Shown: positions 1 to 12,089, numbered from the stretch's first letter. The stretch: 64,000 bases of DNA from Ligula intestinalis (GCA_036362985.1 JAYGXS010000003.1:66921075-66985074), one strand, 5' to 3'. Notes: generated by a model not told the origin, from the letters alone. Numbers and translations: made by a program.

Positions 1-13
1 TTTTTTTTAAAAC

Positions 14-250
14 CTGGTTGTCTAGTGGATTCTAGATTGCTCGCTAAGAAAATTCTGCTTGGGTAGTCAGCTGAATCTATGACCATTAGTGGATTCCCTA
101 CGTTGCAGCCGACTGGGCGTGGCATTTGACCCAACTGTGAGTAAACTCGCAGCTAACGGCGAGTGCATCCTATCTCAATTGGCTGGAGCGTTGGTTGTAC
201 AAAAGCCTTCCTCTTGCTGGCATGAAGAGGAATACAACCGGATTATCGCA
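14..250 (+). repeat. Degenerate tRNA-headed SINE (family S1), copy 1
   Basis: Reading forward, this matches the tail of the better S1 copies (the reverse complement of 8640-8740): a block around 'gtggattctagattg', then a 'gtcagct' block, then 'gtggattcc'. A very decayed tRNA-like head follows at about 160-235, with an A-box-like 'tatctcaattgg'. The B box is not recognisable and the acceptor stem is lost. An open frame of 75 codons crosses it but resembles nothing and is probably chance. Confidence 0.45.
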
Positions 251-316
251 AATAAACCTAATGATTTATTCAACTCCGCCAAAGACCCCGTTAAAATTAT
301 TTATGACTGTGTTTGA

Positions 317-764
317 TATGCAAAAAGGAATATAACGTTTATTTCCGCCAAAATTTCTATTTAATTTGGTGGAACCGATTACGTACGCAGGCAAAAAACA
401 TGTATATTTTATTCTGTTTCATGAGTCTTTCATGGCATTGGGAAGTCAATAAAAAATAGGCCTTTTTGTTATCCGGGCAGCTGGATAAAAATGACATATA
501 AATGTCATGCTTGTTCTCCAAACATGGACTGGCCACTGCTCAAACAGTAGGACTGAATAAGTCAAGTCTCTGAGAGCTCTTTGAGTAGTATAATGCTATT
601 AAAAAATTGTGTGTCCATCACGCTTTCTCCTAATAGATTGTGATTCCGCTGTCTGCGCTATAGCCACCTAAACTGCCCTAGGACAAATCAGTTCACTTTT
701 CGCCTACGTCTATTTTCCTTTCTTCTCGTTGAATTGTCGAAAAATAAACATCTGTGCACGGCCT
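317..764. other. Unannotated AT-rich spacer
   Basis: No open frame of note, no repeat partner elsewhere in the window and no RNA-like fold seen. Confidence 0.4.
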
Positions 765-1237
765 TCACAGGTTCCCAAACACTCCGTCTATGTGGAGGTG
801 TCTGTCAACTAGAACAACAAATTCCCACACTGCCGCTTTAATGGGGTCATGAAATATGACGGTTCTGCAGTATTTCCTTTCGGTAGAAGGGGTCCGCAAA
901 TCACTTTTGTGGCCTGGCAAATCCCTATTTTTACCAGTAAAGACTATAACCAGCCCACCTCCAAGTGGGCGTATTGGTACATAAAGTAACGACATGTTGA
1001 CGCCTCAGTTCTTTTGCATATGTGTAAGAGGCAATACTTTGACAGGTTGCGCGCTGAAGCAGTCGGCTTTGTTTCACTTTGAAGTTGGGTAGAGCTGGTT
1101 AAAATTGCACCATTATAAGAAGACTTAAATGTGCAGACTTCAAAGCCGGTCAATATAAAAGCGTATTTATTGGTCTGGAAACAGTCTGTCTTCACCGTAT
1201 TGTTCGCCACATCAGAACACCTACTTACCCAATTCAT
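765..1237 (-). mobile_element. Dispersed element X, minus-strand copy with short open frames
   Basis: The reverse complement of this stretch aligns over most of its length with 26130-26690, which is in the opposite orientation. Shared blocks include 'aacttcaaagtgaaac' followed by 'gccgactgcttcag', and a 'tacgcccactt' block. Two overlapping minus-strand frames (944-1237, 97 codons; 765-995, 76 codons) cover it. The 97-codon frame contains the string TQLQSETKPTASARN, and the same peptide appears as TQLQSETTPTASERN in the 26-kb copy. Conservation of the peptide with silent or conservative changes suggests both copies descend from a coding element. I do not recognise the protein. Both copies look dead: the second carries frameshifts and an extra internal segment. 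This is a transposon remnant of unknown class rather than a host gene. Confidence 0.55.
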
Positions 1238-1636
1238 CTAGATGTCACCTGAAGTGAGACGTAATTTCTCGCATGTGACCGCTATTATTATCATCGCAGA
1301 AGTGAAACGGAGTTGTTCACAAATAAAATGTCTAACTTACATAAACTATCAAGGCAAAATCTTTGCAAGCTTATTTAAGGTGAGCCCTCTACAGCGTGTA
1401 CCATACGCCGAATATATCGTTTAAACACGCGGTTAACGCAGGATCATCCTATGCTGGAGTGGTAGTTTGCTCCTGGAGGTCCTGGTAATTATCTTCAATA
1501 ATTGAAGAAAAGTGTAGAAATGAACAACGTTCATGCAGGCTTTGCTCTAAATATCCCCATCTGAGACTCTAGGACTTATTAAATGGGTTTGGCAGATCTG
1601 CTTCATTTGAATTGACCCGAGTGTGAAAAACTGTAA

Positions 1637-1717
1637 ACGTTTGGCGGGATTTGAACCCGCGTATCAGAGAAAGTCTTTGCCGGAGGCTAATGCTCGACCG
1701 CTAAGCTACAAATGCCC
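1637..1717 (-). repeat. tRNA-like SINE head (S1 copy 2), minus strand
   Basis: On the minus strand the sequence has an A box (TAGCTTAGCGG) and a B box (GGTTCAAATCC) inside a perfect 5-bp T stem (GCGGG/CCCGC). The acceptor stem is mutated on the 3' side. The spacing fits a tRNA with a long variable arm. The SINE body runs to about 1868 and the 3' flank to about 1590, so this is an internal RNA polymerase III promoter of a SINE rather than a working tRNA gene. Confidence 0.75.
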
Positions 1718-1973
1718 GCTTCATGCCACAAGTTTAATCACATTTGGATCGATATTACCCGCCCAACTTTGCTGTTCATATGGCATCCACCAATACGGGA
1801 CAGCAAGTTGACTGCCCAAGCAGGATTTCCTAAGCAATCAACTATAATCTACCAGAATGACTACTAGGCTTGCGCAGTCAACTTGCTGTCCCGTATTGGT
1901 GGATTCCATATAGAAGGCAAAGTTCGGCGGGTAATATCACTCCAAGTGTGATTAAACTCATGGTGTGAAGCGT

Positions 1974-2055
1974 GACATTCGTAACTCAAGAAGGTAGAGC
2001 ATTGGCTTGTTTAAAAGGCCTTTCTTCTATGCGGTTTCTTATCCCAACGAATGCC
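1974..2055 (+). repeat. tRNA-like SINE head (S1 copy 3), plus strand
   Basis: Acceptor-like ends GACATTC and GAATGCC pair except for one base. The A-box region reads TAACTCAAGAAGG. The B box is damaged (GGTTTCTTATCC). The copy is a SINE head and not a functional tRNA. It is the plus-strand partner of the copy at 1637-1717. Confidence 0.65.
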
Positions 2056-2099
2056 ACGAGTTTTTCACCATTGGGTCAACCCTAGGACTTGTAAGGCAG

Positions 2100-4575
2100 T
2101 CAACTTCAAGTCATTAAAATGGACTACTGACAAACAAAATCTCCCGTTATAACGATTTCACCAGTTTTTGGAGACTTCAGTCCAGATGCCCGGATAACAT
2201 TATGTTTCTTGCAATAATGTTGAATAACTACTTCCAACCTTAAGTACCTAATTTGACGAAGGTATACGTTGCGACCAAGGGATGGCAAAAAACAATATTG
2301 TCCTCCATGTTTCCTATTATAATATATTTAAGTGTGCTTTTAATGAACCTACAAACTTCAGACTACTAATGTTCTCCTTGTTGCAGACCATCGAAACGAA
2401 GCTCCTTTGTAGGCAGGCATTCTGAAAAGCCTAAAATATTGAGGGGGTATTTCTAGAAGTTACGTACTACTGCGGCCCCACTTAAGTAGACAATTCTATG
2501 CTATTTTTGGAATTTATATTAAAATTTCCCGAAACGGCATACCTACTGTACTTTTCTGACACATTTCAATATCCCTTGAAGCATTTTATTTTTAGGCACA
2601 TGCATGCCAATGCCTCAGTTTTTGCAAACTAAAAAACAAAACAAACAATGTTCTAAATTACATAATCACAATGTGTGCGTCGGAGATTATATCTAAACAC
2701 GCCAGTCATAATTGCTGCAAATGTTTCTTACTGTAACCTGCGCACCAAGTCGACCCTGTTTTTGATATGCAAGAGTTGGTTAATAAATAAGTAGTCAGTG
2801 GCTAGATATGTTGGTTTAGGGAATAATGACCCTTTCGTTATCTGGATATGGGCCAGTGGGGAGTCAGCGGGGGTGGCAATTGACTGACTGACAAAGGTTG
2901 CAGCATGAAAGACGGAACTACTCACCCAGCAAGTCAGAATCTATACCAGATGTGTCATCTCTTAAAGTGCTAAGCGAAATTCTGTGATGCATTTACGTAA
3001 TCAAACAGCGCATTAGTATAATTGCAGTATTGCCTACCATACAACATAACCTTCAGCAATTTTAGGTAAATCAGGATGCCCGCTTCTGATTAAACTTTTC
3101 TCCGGCCACCTTCAACATCTACACACTATAAACAATGACTACTGTGGTTTGCTGATTCATTTCCAATGTCCTTATAAATGCAAATCCACTTTTCGAAAAA
3201 TGCATAAAACTATACCTACGTGTACTCATTCGGTAACCATTTAATTATTTTTAAATCGCATACTTTCAAAAACAATATTTTTTAATACTGATTTAATTAT
3301 TAGGTCTTCAGACTATAAAATACCCATTAATAAAATGCCATTATGGTTACATTTGTTAATTTTGCCTGCAAAGTATGCCACATGGGCTACATTCACCGGG
3401 AGAACTTATGCACCGGATATAATTATTTCTTTTTAATAGCTTTTGTCAATATACAATTTTCCTTACGCTGAAAATCTGTAGCTTGTAGCTTAGCCATCCA
3501 GAATTCAGAGGTAACAGCAGGCTTAGTCAAAAAGTATTGGAACAGTTTTAACGTTTTATTCAAAACAGAAGCGCTCCTTTTCTTCAAGGAAAACATTCGA
3601 AGACTTCTGTGTGATTTGATGTCCTCCAACGCAGTAATAATATCTTGTAACCATCCTTTTGTGAAAGTCTTTTTATATAAACATGTTATATTAAACGTGA
3701 AACCTACCATAAGGAATGTTCTGCATGTTCTATTATCTGTTTTTTACGTAAGTTAGGAACGGAACGGCCAGAAAGGTAGCAGTGCGCATATCATCTCAGC
3801 ATCTATATGACCACTTAGTCGGGCATTTCAAAAATACAACGGATGCTAACAGTAAAATATATAGCCAATAAGGCTCCAATATTAATAAAATATAAAGTTA
3901 TTAACGTTTTGACTGAAGAAATATCAGTATTTATGGTGAGGATGAAAGAAAACTGTCCAACTTTCCACTTGTTACTTTGAGTTAATTTTGTACAAACGTA
4001 AAGCATGCGAAATATCCAGATCAACGGCTATTTAAGGGAAATATTTCATGGCGAAATTTTTAAAAGCTATTTAAGATATATTCACTTTCAACCTATCTTT
4101 TAAACCTTCTGTTTTCTCCGAGGTTATAATGTTTGGTTGTATGTTCAGATTTGGCCAAAATGGTGACCTGCATTATCAATAAAGACCAAGAATTCCATAA
4201 TTCTCTAAATGGTTTTAAAAATCTGTCAGTTATGAAAATTTGGTAACTACGTAAAACGGAGTCTAAATTTGTGAGCAATTGAATAAAAATAGGCATCATT
4301 CAGCGCTATCTTACGTGCGATCTCAATTGCACTGAATTCAAACAGCGCACATAACTATAAAAAAACCATGGAAAAGAGATTTCTCTTTATGTACAAATAT
4401 TATCAGTTTACGATTCAGTTTAACGCATCTCATTCGATTAAGAATCAAAGAAGCAGCAAATTCTGGTGAAACCGCATAGGAATCTATGTGTATACATATG
4501 TCAGTTCGACCACCGTAATCGGTGATATCTACCATTTGCATGAGAACGGGGACGGTGACTGTGGCCAGGTATGGT
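2100..4575. other. Long AT-rich spacer without recognised genes
   Basis: Several open frames of 60-95 codons occur on both strands (for example minus 3423-3710), but none resembles a protein family and none has a partner elsewhere in the window. I see no RNA gene or transposon terminus. Confidence 0.4.
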
Positions 4576-4579
4576 GAAA

Positions 4580-5225
4580 GTAGACGATCCGACATTTACC
4601 CCACTCTAAAGGCAAAGTCAAGATGACCGAGCAAGAATCAGGCGTAAACGGCTTTCTCCAGAGGCAGCCTAAAACGACGCGTAACTTAATCTTTAGTGAC
4701 AGTAGACGTTGCACGGGTACTACTGCACTGTCTACCCTCACTCACCTAAATTAAGTGTCGAGCCTGACTCTGAGAAGCAAGGGCTCGTAATACAACTACC
4801 GCTACTCCTACTTCTAATACCACTTACTAGGGTGTAGCTTAGTGATAGTCTTTGCTCGTACTGTTACTGACTGTTTTGTAAGTCAGAAATGACGCTGATT
4901 AAAGTCGGCACTGGGCTCATGTCCCCTAAATCTCAGCAAGAAGCAAAGAAGTACTGGTGCTATCACTAACGCCACCATCTGTCAGGGGTGACACTGATTA
5001 AGCCCATGATAGGGCTCAAAGCCCCTTGGTCTGAACAAGATGTGTGAACCTGGGTTTAACTATCCTAGGTAAACACATGCATTGGGCCCTGAGCGCAGCA
5101 GCCTTTGCCTTGGTTTCCGTACTCTCAACTCTATCCACCGAGCTGCATTAACTAAGATACTGCTTCTATAGGTACGTGCGTATGCTGAATGTGCTTATTT
5201 CTAGTAATCATGCTTACTAAGACCA
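4580..5225 (+). repeat. Dispersed repeat G (about 0.6 kb), copy 1
   Basis: Aligns in the same orientation with 59050-59635. Anchors are 'caaagtcaagatgaccga', a 'gggctcat' block, 'ctttgccttggtttccg' and 'ctctatccacc'. No coding frame is conserved between the copies. A short A-box-like stretch ('gtgtagcttagtg' here, 'gtgtagctaagtgg' in the other copy) hints at a tRNA-derived head, but no clear B box is present. Confidence 0.65.
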
Positions 5226-8200
5226 GTAGATAGCACACCATAAGTACTGGCCGTGTGAGCTTTCAAAGGAGTCGCACCCACTATGCACTCCCAATCCGTG
5301 TACATGAGATAGGGAATCCACTGTGTGTTTGTACTTTCTGTTGTCATCTTTGAGTCTTGTGTTCATTGGCCACCAGGTGGTAACAGTATTTGATAGCAAA
5401 AACGCTAAATAACCAAAAACGAAAGTCTCCAAAATTAAAGTAACCCTTTTCGAGGTTTTCTATTTGGTTTATTACAAGACAAACGCTTACACAGGACCCA
5501 GTGCAAGTAACTTGTTTTGAGATAGGCAGTAAGATCTAAGATTTACAGCTTGCTTCAAACGTTGGCATTTATTAATGTGCTAAAAGTCATCAGCTATTGC
5601 GGAAAACCCACAAGATATGTATGTGCTGTCAATAGACAGCCAGTGGCGTGAAAATAATGAAATATTTCACCCACGGAAAGGGAAAGGGCACGTTACAAGG
5701 TTACACTCACGCGTTTTGCGATCATGTGCTGTCGGCTGACGCAGATGGGAGGTTTTCGGCTCATCAACGGGTCCTCGGGAGATTAATTTCTCCTATCGTA
5801 TTCAAATGTGCTTTTAGACTGATAGTAAACAACATTGTCCTAAAAATGTTCTCCATGTGTGTGCATTCAGTTTCGATGAACTTAAGAAGTGCAGATATTT
5901 AACCTGCCGTCTACTATCACAAAACCACATAAAACTTGGTACCAAATTGTGTTTCTCGTTTTTTATGCAGACACTTCAGCAGTGAAGTAGCCTCGTAAGC
6001 GGCTAAACTTATTAATCGCGGTTTTGTGTCTATACCACACAGCTTTTTCTATACAAGTTTGTTTGTAGGATTTTATGGACTGAAGCTTTATGAGACCCTG
6101 CCAGCGCACGCACAAAACTGGGCTGGGGTGACGACGGGGGGATGCAAGTTTATCCGGGGTTGATGTTTAAGGCATATTCATTATTCCGAAATCCAAAATT
6201 CTCAGAATGCTGTAGATGGACCTAAAAGGCAATCTAACTCATTGTTGACTATTTGGAACCTAAAGTACGTATTAAGGTGACATTTAATATTATTTTTGTG
6301 GATAATTTGATAATATGCATACCCTCCCGGAATTTTGACGGGGAGATCCGGGGGTGATGACAGGGGCTGAGCAGGGGATATGCGGGTTGGAAACCCCGTA
6401 CTCACCCTCGTCGATTCCCCGTCGTCATGCCCAAACTCGCTCTCTATATCCATGGAATTTCGACGGGGGGATCCAGGGATTTGGCTGGCAGGGAATGTAT
6501 GTATTATGCACCAGACTTTACAACGAAGTGGTAACTCTCACGCGATGTGATTGCACACCAAACAAAATTGATATGTGATATTTTGACTGATCAAAATGCG
6601 AAAAACTGCCAATTTAACTTAGTAAACTATGGGTCATACGTTGAAAGCCTTTAGATTAAGCTGAAAAAATCGCATTATAACAATTAACTTCTGTCGTGGT
6701 TTGCTCAGTCAGTTAACAAGGAGTGCTAATATTTAATTATGTGTCCTGGATGTTATGCAAAACTGAGCCCGGGCCATGGGTTTACTCGAAGCACTATGCT
6801 ATTTTAGATTTTTTACGTTTTTCCTGTACTGTACGGGCCTCACTACGAGTTTGCAACGTTTGCGCATTAAATTATATGTATTTTCTCTCCATATCCCACA
6901 TGTATTTATGCTTTCGACATATTCATATGCGTAGCAATAAAGGCAGAAACCTTTTAATTTGTACTAATTTACTTGAAGATCATATGCCCCAGAACTAGTT
7001 ATGAACGCATCCCAATGGTTTTACTTATACAGAGGTCAACGCGCCCTATGTGCTCTTTTCCTTTTAACACTGCATTTAAGTGAAGCATGACGTGTATTAA
7101 AAAGGTAATAGGACGCCTTTTTATGCCTCCTTTCAATAAAAATAGCCTTGATCCTTTGAGGTTTGCAAAGGGTTCAAAAGAAAGCAGTCACTAAATAATG
7201 CATTGCACACAAAGGACTGGATAAAAGTTCAATCAAAGGCTAACATCCTTATGTGTGTCTGCAAATTTAGCGTTAGGTTCTAATGCTTAACCCCTTTTAA
7301 ACTGATGTTCATTTGTATACCTATAGCACCGCTATCGTTAGTGTTGTTTTTCACTTCGCAAGTGAAATTCCTTAACTCACGATACTCTGCTGGCATCATT
7401 ATTGGAAGACTTTGTGCGTCGATAAGTGAGCTCAAACATTGCTGACGTAAGCAGTTGGCGCAGAACGAAGCATAACCATTCACCGAAAAGTTCCTCTAGA
7501 TGAGTAGAGCTGGTCCACTCAGACGTGTGGCAAGTGCACTTTTATGCAGGCAAGCGTGTCTTGTTCTTTTGTAGACGAGGAATGCCAGGGGCGACAGCAC
7601 TCTTTCCTCACGCATAAAATGGAGAGAGAGCAGTATAAATTGAACATACTGATGTTTACCACGAAAAAAAAATTTCGCAGAAGATTAAAAAGCTGAACTT
7701 TCAAAACCGGTAAATCAACCAGAAAGCAGACAGGGAAAGCTGGGCGACCCACTGATGGGCCGAACACCTTGCAGCTGTTTCAAGTAGCCGCAAAATACCG
7801 CCGAAACACTGTCTGGACCTTTTAGCTGGTACAAAGACTGTTAGAATGGTATTTTAAAGCATCAATACGTTTGTCAGTCAAAATAAGTTAACAGTTTTGC
7901 GAGTAAAACCTACATACCCTTGTATTTCTGTGGTTTTATATGCAAATATACACCCTAAACTAGGCTTGTGTCTCCGTGGGTGTTGTTTCTTAAAAGGAAA
8001 GTAATGTAAACTCACTAGGTTTACCCCACACACCCCCCGCACTTAAAAATGCAGGTTTTTCTCCATGCAAATTCAGTGGAACAAAGTGCGAGAAATTAGA
8101 TTGCGTTAAGAACATTAGACGTTGTATTGGCAATAACAAAATCCAGATTTGCAAGTCCGTGTACTTGAATACCCTTAAACGCACTTGTGTCATGGACTGG

Positions 8201-8449
8201 AGATTTCCTGTCAAGATGTACTTTTGCATTTTATTACAGGTGGGACCGAAGTCGAAGCCAAAGCCAAACAGGAAGTGTGAGGTGAGGTACTTTTTCTATG
8301 ATCTAGATCCTATTTAAATGTAATTAAGAAAGGAATGGGCAGAATACTGTAAGGTTTTGCAACATTTTTTAGTTCTACGGCCAGTGTGTGGTGTACTTCA
8401 ACCTTGAACCATAATTTAACAGTAAACAGACGTAATTATCAGGAGGTTT
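5226..8449. other. Spacer with short odd motifs only
   Basis: No recognised gene. A G-rich motif of the type GACGGGGRGATCC occurs near 6338 and 6463, with a related GACGGGGGGATG near 6131 and partial inverse copies around 6410-6430. Open frames up to 91 codons are unrecognised. Confidence 0.35.
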
Positions 8450-8454
8450 GGCAG

Positions 8455-8740
8455 ATTTGCTTAATTTGAGTTTAGCCAATTGTGAAAAAACCTCGAGGCG
8501 TTTGGCGGGATTTGAACCTGCGTATTAGAGAAGGCTTTTACCGGAAGCCAACGCTCTAACCGCTAAGCTACAAACGCCGACATCCCCCCATGAATTTGAT
8601 CACACTTGGATCGGTATTACCCGCCCAACTTTACCGCTCGTATGGAATCCAGCAATACGTAACATCAAGCTGACTGCTCAAGTAGGATTTCTCAGGCAAT
8701 CATCTAGAATTCACCAGAATGACCACTAGGATGACTTAAT
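8455..8740 (-). repeat. S1 SINE copy 4, nearly full length
   Basis: This is the best-preserved S1 copy. In minus orientation it has a tail, then a tRNA-like head at 8497-8578, then a 3' flank that begins with T-rich sequence. The flank and tail match the copies at 1.6 and 18.7 kb. Confidence 0.75.
8497..8578 (-). repeat. tRNA-like head of S1 copy 4
   Basis: The acceptor stem is a perfect 7 bp (GGCGTTT/AAACGCC). The A box is TAGCTTAGCGG and the B box is GGTTCAAATCC. The anticodon stem GGCTT/AAGCC closes a 7-nt loop, CCGGTAA. The universal U33 is C and one T-stem pair is mismatched, so a working tRNA is unlikely. The variable region is long (about 11 nt). It could be read as an anticodon GGU, but I treat it as the pol III promoter of a SINE. 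Confidence 0.7.
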
Positions 8741-8746
8741 TGTATG

Positions 8747-8893
8747 TAGCTTTGGCAGATTTGCTTAGTTTGAGTTGACCCAATTAAGGAAAACTCGAGG
8801 CGTTCGTGGTGCGAGGTGGGTCGTTGGTTTCCGTTAAATGCCTGCTTTTATATGCAGGTTCAAATCCTGTAGAACGCCTCGAGTTTTTTCAAA
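8747..8893 (+). repeat. Rearranged S1 copy 5: tRNA-like head flipped relative to its flank
   Basis: The left flank (8752-8798) is the reverse complement of the normal S1 3' flank, yet the tRNA-like unit that follows (8799-8878) is in plus orientation and is followed again by a normal 3' flank start. The acceptor stem is perfect (GGCGTTC/GAACGCC) and the B box is GGTTCAAATCC, but the A box is poor (GTGGTGCGAGG). The pair with copy 4 is again head-out and inverted. Confidence 0.6.
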
Positions 8894-8894
8894 A

Positions 8895-9385
8895 CTTAAA
8901 ACTTACATCACTAAAAGGTTCTGCAGTAAAGAGAAAAGTTATTTTTTTGCATTTGTACCACACAGTTTATTATAAATATTTTCCGAAAAAAAAGACTGTC
9001 AGATGTCCCGGCAATTAAATAAACTATGCCGAAATCACTGAAATAACCAACTAGACAGCTTCATAAAAAGGCAACTTATCAGAGATGTTTTTTTAAAAAA
9101 AAATCATTTAATGCAAAGTCATTGCCACATTTGTTGGGGAAGTTTTTGTGCTTTTCGACGATGAGATTTTGATATTTTTGTGAATCTAGTAATAGGATTC
9201 ATGTCATCATTTAGATTGCAACAACTATCCAAGAACCCAACACCTTGCTAAAGTTTTTAAGGCATATGCCGCTTTTTAAGGTTTTGACAACAACCTGTGA
9301 TAAACATTTATATGCAGTCATTTAAAAGCGCTGAAAATATATGGAATTCATTGCCACTTTAAGCAGGACTTGAAACGCATTAAAA
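8895..9385. other. AT-rich spacer
   Basis: Nothing recognisable; short runs of A and T only. Confidence 0.35.
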
Positions 9386-9595
9386 TCTCCCATCTTCTCC
9401 CTAATCGCTGCTTCATTAGCGACCCGTTACTACCCCAATCCCCTCCCCTATCCCCTGGACTAATTTGCTTGTAACTTTGAACATAATATTAACCTTTTAC
9501 AATTTACTTCCCCTCCCATATAAAGGTAATGGCCTGACGAGAATTTATTGAACTATACGTATGCTTGCCAATTCCTCTTTGAATAAAATCAAACC
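9386..9595 (+). mobile_element. Orphan PLE 3' tail with decayed hammerhead ribozyme
   Basis: Aligns along its length with 33287-33495, the tail of the PLE at 31.5-33.5 kb, sharing 'ccctaat', 'gttactacccc', 'ggactaatttgc' and 'cctcccatataa'. It ends in the same ribozyme block (9525-9575). Here the core reads CTGACGA and the second core box is GAAC, so the conserved GAAA is broken. No coding part is attached, so this is a solo tail or a heavily truncated insertion. Confidence 0.65.
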
Positions 9596-9959
9596 CTTAA
9601 AATACCTATGGAGAAATCTTAAGGGAAATAAACCTATCCTAATAAGCACAAAATGATATGTTTGGGATTTAAACTGAATACTTTATATACATTCCAAGGT
9701 CACTGGCATCCATCACGTATCTATCGGAGGACTTTTGCCTTAGTCCATTGCATTTTAAGTAATGTAACAACGAAATAAAAAACAATCAATTCTACTGAAA
9801 CCGGTTTATAGTCTATATTCGAAGGAACAGTTTAGTACTGACCAACCTGACATTTCCACGTATCCTTGGGGGATAGTTAAGCATAAAATTCACTTAAAGT
9901 CTACCGGTTGGTTGCCTAAACGTTCGTTACCTCTGCCCTTCCTTATATTTTTGTCTTGT

Positions 9960-10015
9960 CTGATGATGAATTAAGCGAAAACGCTCGTGCACCTAACTCG
10001 ACTTCCTGAATGCTT
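9960..10015 (+). ncRNA. Hammerhead-like core (type 3), isolated
   Basis: CTGATGA at 9960-9966 is followed ten bases after the core box by GAAA at 9977-9980, then a 'cttcctgaatg' block. The same arrangement is at 29156-29210 and, on the minus strand, at about 30018-30078. Stem I is not convincing, so this is a candidate PLE terminal-repeat fragment and not a proven ribozyme. Confidence 0.35.
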
Positions 10016-10029
10016 ACATGGAACTGAAA

Positions 10030-11140
10030 GGCTAAATGTCAAACTTATTTCTTTCTCTGCTGATTTAATTAATGCGCTTTATTCGATGAACGCATTTTTT
10101 ACGCACAAAGCACTGGGTTTAATCAATCCTAACGTTTTTTTCACATTTTTAGAATCGTAATGTTTTCGAAAAAATATGTTATTTTTCTAACGAATGATAG
10201 TATTATTTTCTAAATGAAAATATGCTTTGAAGAACGATCGTTTATTTGCTGTTGTGACTCTGCGGGATAGAATAAAGGTTTATTTAATTTAAACTGAATC
10301 CTTCGCGTGAAATGAATGAGATTTAATTAGAAAGAAAATCTACTTTGAAATGGGAGACAAGATTTTGTACCTTTCGATTGAGGCATAGCCAGTTCACACC
10401 AGATGTGAATAGGTTTCTTTAGTTTCTTGCACGTGATTGGAGACCTCAATTGGATATTTCGCTACAGTTCACTGAGTCCACACTTTGTTACGAACTGATT
10501 TCTCAGACTAGGCAAGTTTTCTTCATGCTATCAATCTGCTCGATGGTTGCTTGACCCAGGATACCGAGTACATTATCTTTATTAAAAGTTTGGCGTGCTT
10601 TTAAACTCGGAAAATGCTACCAAACCTTTACTCAGTCATAAAAAAGTGAACTACCGATTTATGTCGGACTGTAATACAAATAGGTGGGCCAGTAAGTCTT
10701 CAACAAATCCAACGCTTACTGAAGTTGCTATTGTTGTTTTTATAACAAAGTAAGATAGGCTTGCCCACTTAAAGAATGAATAATTCATTATTGTCTGTAG
10801 TCCTTATTTTGCATATAATATCATCAATAATAGTACTATCTGAAAGCACGAAATATCCTACCTTTAAATTCCCCCATTAGTTAAGGAAATTTTGCTATCT
10901 TTGTAGTAACTTTTGTTGCAGGCTTGTGGGTAGAGCAGCTACGAGCTCTAGCAGGAAACTGGAGATTGAATGTGTCTTTGCCGGCAATTCTATATGCAAA
11001 TGTCTCGTTGCATTCATATAGGATGTTTAAAATTTTGTGGCTCTTTTAAATTTTAGATAATTTCTTTTATTTTTTCCTATACCCTATTTGTTAGTGATAT
11101 TTTTGCAAAAAAGGTTGTACACTTCGTTAAGGTGGTACTG
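10030..11140. other. AT-rich spacer
   Basis: No gene, repeat partner or RNA fold recognised. Confidence 0.35.
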
Positions 11141-11145
11141 CCTAT

Positions 11146-11860
11146 CACAGAAGAAAGGCCCTAAGCTAACAGCAAAAAAAAATCAAATATGGGATGAACC
11201 TCTGTAAGATGGTTAGTGGGTGGACTGCAGACAACTGGAAACAAGTCGCGGTATGCACTGTTTCAAGCGCCAAGCACAACATTCACATTATTTAGACTCT
11301 TAGTCGTAAAATGGTTGAAAATGTTACCGTTCCAAAGTTATGCTCTGTAATCATGGTGTGGGAAGCAAAGTCCATTAAAGGGCTCTCTGAACTTCATATT
11401 GTACCGCAAGGTCAATGAATTAATTGCAAATAATATAAAGGGGAGATCCTAAGGCGAAACTTATTGCAAATATTGGAAAAAAATCGTGGAAGCAGATCAA
11501 AATTTGAGAAAAATCTTGCTCAAGGATTATTTTTATGCAGGACGGGGCCACAACCCGTACAGCTCTAGAGATCTAGAAGTTTCTGTCAGAGACCATTCTA
11601 CGTTTCTGGAGAAGAGATAAGTGACCAGGAAATGGTCCTGACTTTAATCCAATTAAAAATCAATGATCAGTTCTTGGTAATGTGGTTGACAAAAAACTGC
11701 TTGCTCCTACTATTGTCTCTGGATTGGAGAGTATCCTCTCAAACTCCTGAAGAGAGACCCCTTGGAGGACCCCCAGGAATATCGTTCATTCAATGCCGAG
11801 TAAGAAAGAATATTTCTTACATCTCAAAGTAAAATTTTCTTCAAATTATATTGTGAAATA
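11146..11860 (+). pseudogene. Tc1/mariner transposase relic, copy A (DD37E-like)
   Basis: Remnant of a cut-and-paste transposase of the Tc1/mariner superfamily. The second catalytic block reads QDGATTRTAL (about 11537-11566) and the third reads GPDFNPIKN (about 11634-11660), matching the SPDLNPIE-type motif with the catalytic E changed to K. Counting codons from the second D to that K gives 37 intervening residues, as in DD37E elements rather than the DD34E of Tc1. Two in-frame stops lie between the motifs and another follows at the end of the block. The first catalytic block is missing. Downstream text parallels copies B (35.2-35.9 kb) and C (37.4-38.1 kb), down to 'ttgtgaaatatatatt'. Terminal inverted repeats were not found. 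Confidence 0.75.
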
Positions 11861-12089
11861 TATATTTTTATAAACTATGAATGTGTTAGTGAGATGCATA
11901 GGATTGCTGGATACCCCCTTTCGCCTTTGCAGCATTACAGTAGTGCATATAAGAGATAATTCCAAGGTTTCAAAGCAATATCCTGAATCTCTAGACTTTT
12001 AGCATGGAATTGTCGTCCTTTTTCGGGTAACTTTGTGGGATACGATGTGGTCCAGCCAGATAATAGGCGATAGAACTTATCCCAACATG

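Larger units (their letters stand above)
1590..2092. repeat. Head-out inverted pair of S1 SINEs
   Basis: A minus-strand S1 copy (about 1590-1868) is followed by a plus-strand copy (about 1870-2092). Their tails meet in a perfect 28-bp inverted repeat, 1787-1814 with 1875-1902, and imperfect pairing extends outward through both tRNA heads. The transcript of either strand would fold into a long hairpin. Confidence 0.75.

Noticed and set aside
8497..8578. A genuine tRNA gene
   Set aside because: U33 is replaced, the T stem is mismatched, the anticodon is implausible in context, and the unit is embedded in a repeated SINE body found several times.
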